Position numbers and translations under genes: made by a program. Positions 61,644 to 64,000 of a DNA stretch of 64,000 nucleotides are shown one piece after another. The notes beneath the pieces were generated by a model that did no database searches, had not been told where the DNA came from, and saw only the letters and a list, made by a program, of their open reading frames with translations. Where the stretch lies: assembly GCA_963837655.1 (NCBI GenBank), contig CAWIOK010000002.1:434001-498000 (forward strand), given 5' to 3'. Position 1 is the first letter of the stretch. Each line of letters starts with the position of its first letter. Origin of the DNA: CAVVSD01 sp963837655. Lineage in GTDB: Bacteria; Actinomycetota; Thermoleophilia; Solirubrobacterales; Solirubrobacteraceae.

Positions 61644-64000
61644 GCAGCTCGTCCGCCGCCCGGAGGTCCGGGGTGCCCGTGCCCTCGGCCACACCCGCCC
61701 GGGCGGCGGACAGCGACTCGATCGCATCGCCGCCACGCCCGTCGGCGAGCAGCGCCGTCGCCCGCGAGACCGCCGCGCGCAGCTCGAGGGCCGGTGAGCG
61801 TCCGTCGCGCGCGGCGGCGATCGCGCGGTCGAAGCGCTCGACGGCGATCGCGGCGGCGCCGGTCCGCTGGAGCAGCTCGCCCTGAAGGCGCACGAGCTCG
61901 GGCTCGTAGAAGTACGCCCGTTCGCTTCCGCCGAGCGCGAGCGCCTCGTCGACCGCACGCAGGCCCTCCCGCCAGCGCCCGGCACGCAGGCACGCGTCGG
62001 CGAGCACCCCGAGCAGGTAGCCCTCGTCCATGCGCACGCCCGTCTCCCGCGCCTGCAGCACGCCGCCGACCGCCTCCTCCATGCCCTCGTCACAGCGCTC
62101 CAGCTCCACCAGCGCCCAGCCTCGCAGCACCCGGGCCATCGCCCAGCGATAGCGGTAGCCGCCGCCGGCCGCCGCCCGGATGGCCTCCTCGGCCCACGCG
62201 AGCGTCGCGTCCGGTTCGCGTCGCAGCTGCCCGACCGCCGCGGCCTGCGCGTAGGCCGACGCGAGCGCCGACGCGCGGCGCGGGTCCTTCGCCGTCGCGA
62301 TGCTCGCCAGGGCGCGCTCGCGGGCTCGGTCGGCGTACCCCATGAACCACAGCGCGAGGGACGCCCAACTGTGCGCGGCCACGGCCGGGTTGTCCCCGTA
62401 GGCGGCGGTGAGCGGGTTGGCGTAGTGCCCGTCGTAGAGGCTCAGGACGCGTTCGGCGTGCTCGAGCGAGCGTGTGAAGGCTCCCTGGTGGAGCAACGAG
62501 CAGGCCATGAGCTCGTGCGAGTCGACCAGCAGCCCGACTGGCTCGGCCTCGACGGGCAGCGCGAAGGACTCTGCCAGCAGCTCCTCCGAGCGGGTGTACT
62601 GCGCGCGGACCTCGAAGAACGTGGCGAGCTTGAAGAGCGCCCACTGCAGCGCCTCGACCTCGCCGAGGTCCTCGCAGAGCGAGCGGGCGCGCAGGAAGGC
62701 CTGCTCGGCACCATCGTCGTCCCAGCCGCGGATCGCGACGCGTGCGGGCCCCTCGATGGTGCGCAGACCGAGCTCGGCTCGCGCGCGCAGCTCCGGTGGC
62801 AGGGCGTCGAGCAGCGCCAGCCCCGAGGTGACGTGCTCGAGCGCGTCACGAGGAGCGACGCGGTGGAACGCCTGCTCGGCGGCGAGCTGGAGATAGCGGA
62901 CGGCGCGCACCGCGTCGCGTCCACCGACGAACTGCGACGCAAGTTGCGCTGCGACCTCGACGGTCCGTCCCGGATGGCCGCGCTCGACGCGCAGGCCGAT
63001 CCTCACGTGCATGGCGCGGCGACGCGGGCGCGGGAGACTCTCGTACGCGATCTCCTGGCAGAGGTCGTGGATGAAGCGGTAACGGCCCGTGACCGTCCCG
63101 TCCGGCCAGGTCTCCTCGTCTATGGCCTCGACGAACGCGCCGCGCGCCGCAAGGCGCTCCAGCACCGCCTCGACGTGCTCCGGCGCGCGCTCGCAACCGG
63201 CTGCGACGGCGGCCCCGGCCACCTCCGCGCCGGCCACGCTGGCCGCCTCGAGGGCATCGCGCTCCACCTCGTCGAGCGCCAGGAGCTGACCTTCCACGAG
63301 CTCGCGCAGCGTCTCCGGGACGCCTTCGAGCAGCGCCTCCGCAGCCGCGTCCTCGCCCTCCAGCCCGTGCTCGCGCCAGCTGTCGACGACCTTCTCGAGG
63401 AAGAGCGGGTTGCCGTGCGTGCGGGCGCGGAGCCCGGCGACCACGGCATCGGAGGCCCGAGCCCCGCGGCTGCGCAGGTAGTGGCCCACCGCCTCGGCCG
63501 ACAGCGGCGCGGGGGTGAGCTCGATGGCGTGACCGCGGAGCCGAAGCTCGCGGGCCACGCGGTGCAGCGGATGGCCGGCCGCAGCTGCTTCCTGAGGGCG
63601 GTAGGTCACGAGGAGGAGCAGGTGGGTGGGCTCGCGGCGCCGCGCGAGCGTGGTGACGAGGTCGATCGTGGAGTAGTCGCTCCAGTGGAGGTCCTCCAGC
63701 ACCAGGACGACGGGCCGGGTGGCGGCGAGCCCCTCGACGAGGTCGACCATCTCGCGCAGCATCCGCTCGGGCGTCACTCCTGTCGCCCGCGCCGCCAGCG
63801 TCGCCCGGTCCGACCGCGACGCGATCCAGGGCATCTGCATGAGCCACGTCGGCGCGTACTCGCCGAGCATCTGCGCGACGTCGTCGCCCGCCGTGCCCCG
63901 CGCGAGGCGGCCGATCGCGTCGAACACAGGGAGGTAGGCCTCGCTCGGGCCGTGGTGCTCCACGCATTGGCCGAGTCCGACCGCCACCCCCGCCTGCTCG
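61615..64000 (-). CDS. large AAA-ATPase/TPR transcriptional regulator (5' end outside window)
   Basis: About 795 codons are visible and the frame is open to the window edge, so the N-terminus is missing. Visible: the ATPase Walker B/sensor region VVLVLEDLHWSDYSTIDLVT, HGNPLFLEKVVDSW, winged-helix-like RFIHDLCQEIAYESL, then ~400 residues of TPR-like helices. Walker A should lie upstream. The C-terminus DELLTRLAAATR has no LuxR helix-turn-helix, so a DNA-binding or cyclase domain, if any, must be N-terminal. Overlaps the MMPL gene end. Confidence 0.85.
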   Translation of the reverse strand, partial: EQAGVAVGLGQCVEHHGPSEAYLPVFDAIGRLARGTAGDDVAQMLGEYAPTWLMQMPWIASRSDRATLAARATGVTPERMLREMVDLVEGLAATRPVVLVLEDLHWSDYSTIDLVTTLARRREPTHLLLLVTYRPQEAAAAGHPLHRVARELRLRGHAIELTPAPLSAEAVGHYLRSRGARASDAVVAGLRARTHGNPLFLEKVVDSWREHGLEGEDAAAEALLEGVPETLRELVEGQLLALDEVERDALEAASVAGAEVAGAAVAAGCERAPEHVEAVLERLAARGAFVEAIDEETWPDGTVTGRYRFIHDLCQEIAYESLPRPRRRAMHVRIGLRVERGHPGRTVEVAAQLASQFVGGRDAVRAVRYLQLAAEQAFHRVAPRDALEHVTSGLALLDALPPELRARAELGLRTIEGPARVAIRGWDDDGAEQAFLRARSLCEDLGEVEALQWALFKLATFFEVRAQYTRSEELLAESFALPVEAEPVGLLVDSHELMACSLLHQGAFTRSLEHAERVLSLYDGHYANPLTAAYGDNPAVAAHSWASLALWFMGYADRARERALASIATAKDPRRASALASAYAQAAAVGQLRREPDATLAWAEEAIRAAAGGGYRYRWAMARVLRGWALVELERCDEGMEEAVGGVLQARETGVRMDEGYLLGVLADACLRAGRWREGLRAVDEALALGGSERAYFYEPELVRLQGELLQRTGAAAIAVERFDRAIAAARDGRSPALELRAAVSRATALLADGRGGDAIESLSAARAGVAEGTGTPDLRAADELLTRLAAATR

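Noticed and set aside
61615..64000. LuxR-family regulator with C-terminal helix-turn-helix
   Set aside because: The C-terminus ends in TPR-like helices with no GerE domain.

Overview
High-GC DNA with dense, tightly overlapping genes (many ATGA/GTGA stop-start overlaps), ECF sigma/zinc-finger anti-sigma pairs, many two-component systems, VanY and MacB-type envelope genes, SulP, MMPL, LtrA, a LigD polymerase domain and GAP-family proteins. This points to an actinobacterium; gene content and style fit the Thermoleophilia/Solirubrobacterales (Conexibacter/Solirubrobacter-like), which is inference from families, not a database match. No phage, insertion sequence, CRISPR array, rRNA or replication origin was seen.

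Layout. 0-3.6 kb: secreted glycosidase, anti-sigma/ECF sigma pair, berberine-bridge-type flavoenzyme, then tRNA-Gly(UCC) and tRNA-Pro(GGG) with a clear terminator. 3.6-4.1 kb: gene-poor. 4.1-13.9 kb: NarL-type two-component system, an operon of a broken DUF4389 gene, a quinone-reductase-like enzyme and a membrane protein, a lipase-like hydrolase, DUF4386, a plant-like SABATH carboxyl methyltransferase, a broken RibD-type gene, VOC and cupin proteins. 13.9-19.9 kb: envelope module with an OmpR-type two-component system transcribed away from vanY - lipoprotein - adaptor - ABC ATPase - FtsX/MacB permease. 20-25.7 kb: methyltransferase, NmrA-like protein, decayed SulP transporter, LPG-synthase-type membrane protein, secreted protein. 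25.8-34.1 kb: redox/metal island with a NOX-like ferric reductase, a P1B ATPase, and a seven-gene overlapping operon holding apbE, a small heme-b reductase membrane protein, an OmpR-type two-component system and three anchored low-complexity proteins. 34.1-38.2 kb: P450 - amidase - flavoenzyme operon. 38.2-48.9 kb: fused LivHM permease, SMP-30 lactonase, LigD polymerase domain, molybdenum hydroxylase large subunit with amidohydrolase, class II aldolase, GAP protein. 48.9-49.6 kb: wreck of a two-component system. 49.7-64 kb: stress protein, MFS exporter, LtrA with a long leader, CtpE-like P-type ATPase, MetE-like protein, OsmC, acyl-CoA-dehydrogenase-fold enzyme, MMPL transporter, and a large AAA/TPR regulator running off the window.

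The most striking property is gene decay. At least seven loci have disrupted frames. Three carry only a one-base lesion (DUF4389, a second RibD-type gene, an amidohydrolase). Four (first RibD-type gene, SulP, a GNAT acetyltransferase, a response regulator) also lack tens of internal residues that their families always have. Single-base lesions may be sequencing errors; the internal deletions are harder to explain that way. A second pattern is that three convergent gene pairs end on one shared CTAG, giving TAG on both strands. The best candidate for a little-described functional unit is the apbE/ferric-reductase operon at 29.3-34.1 kb.
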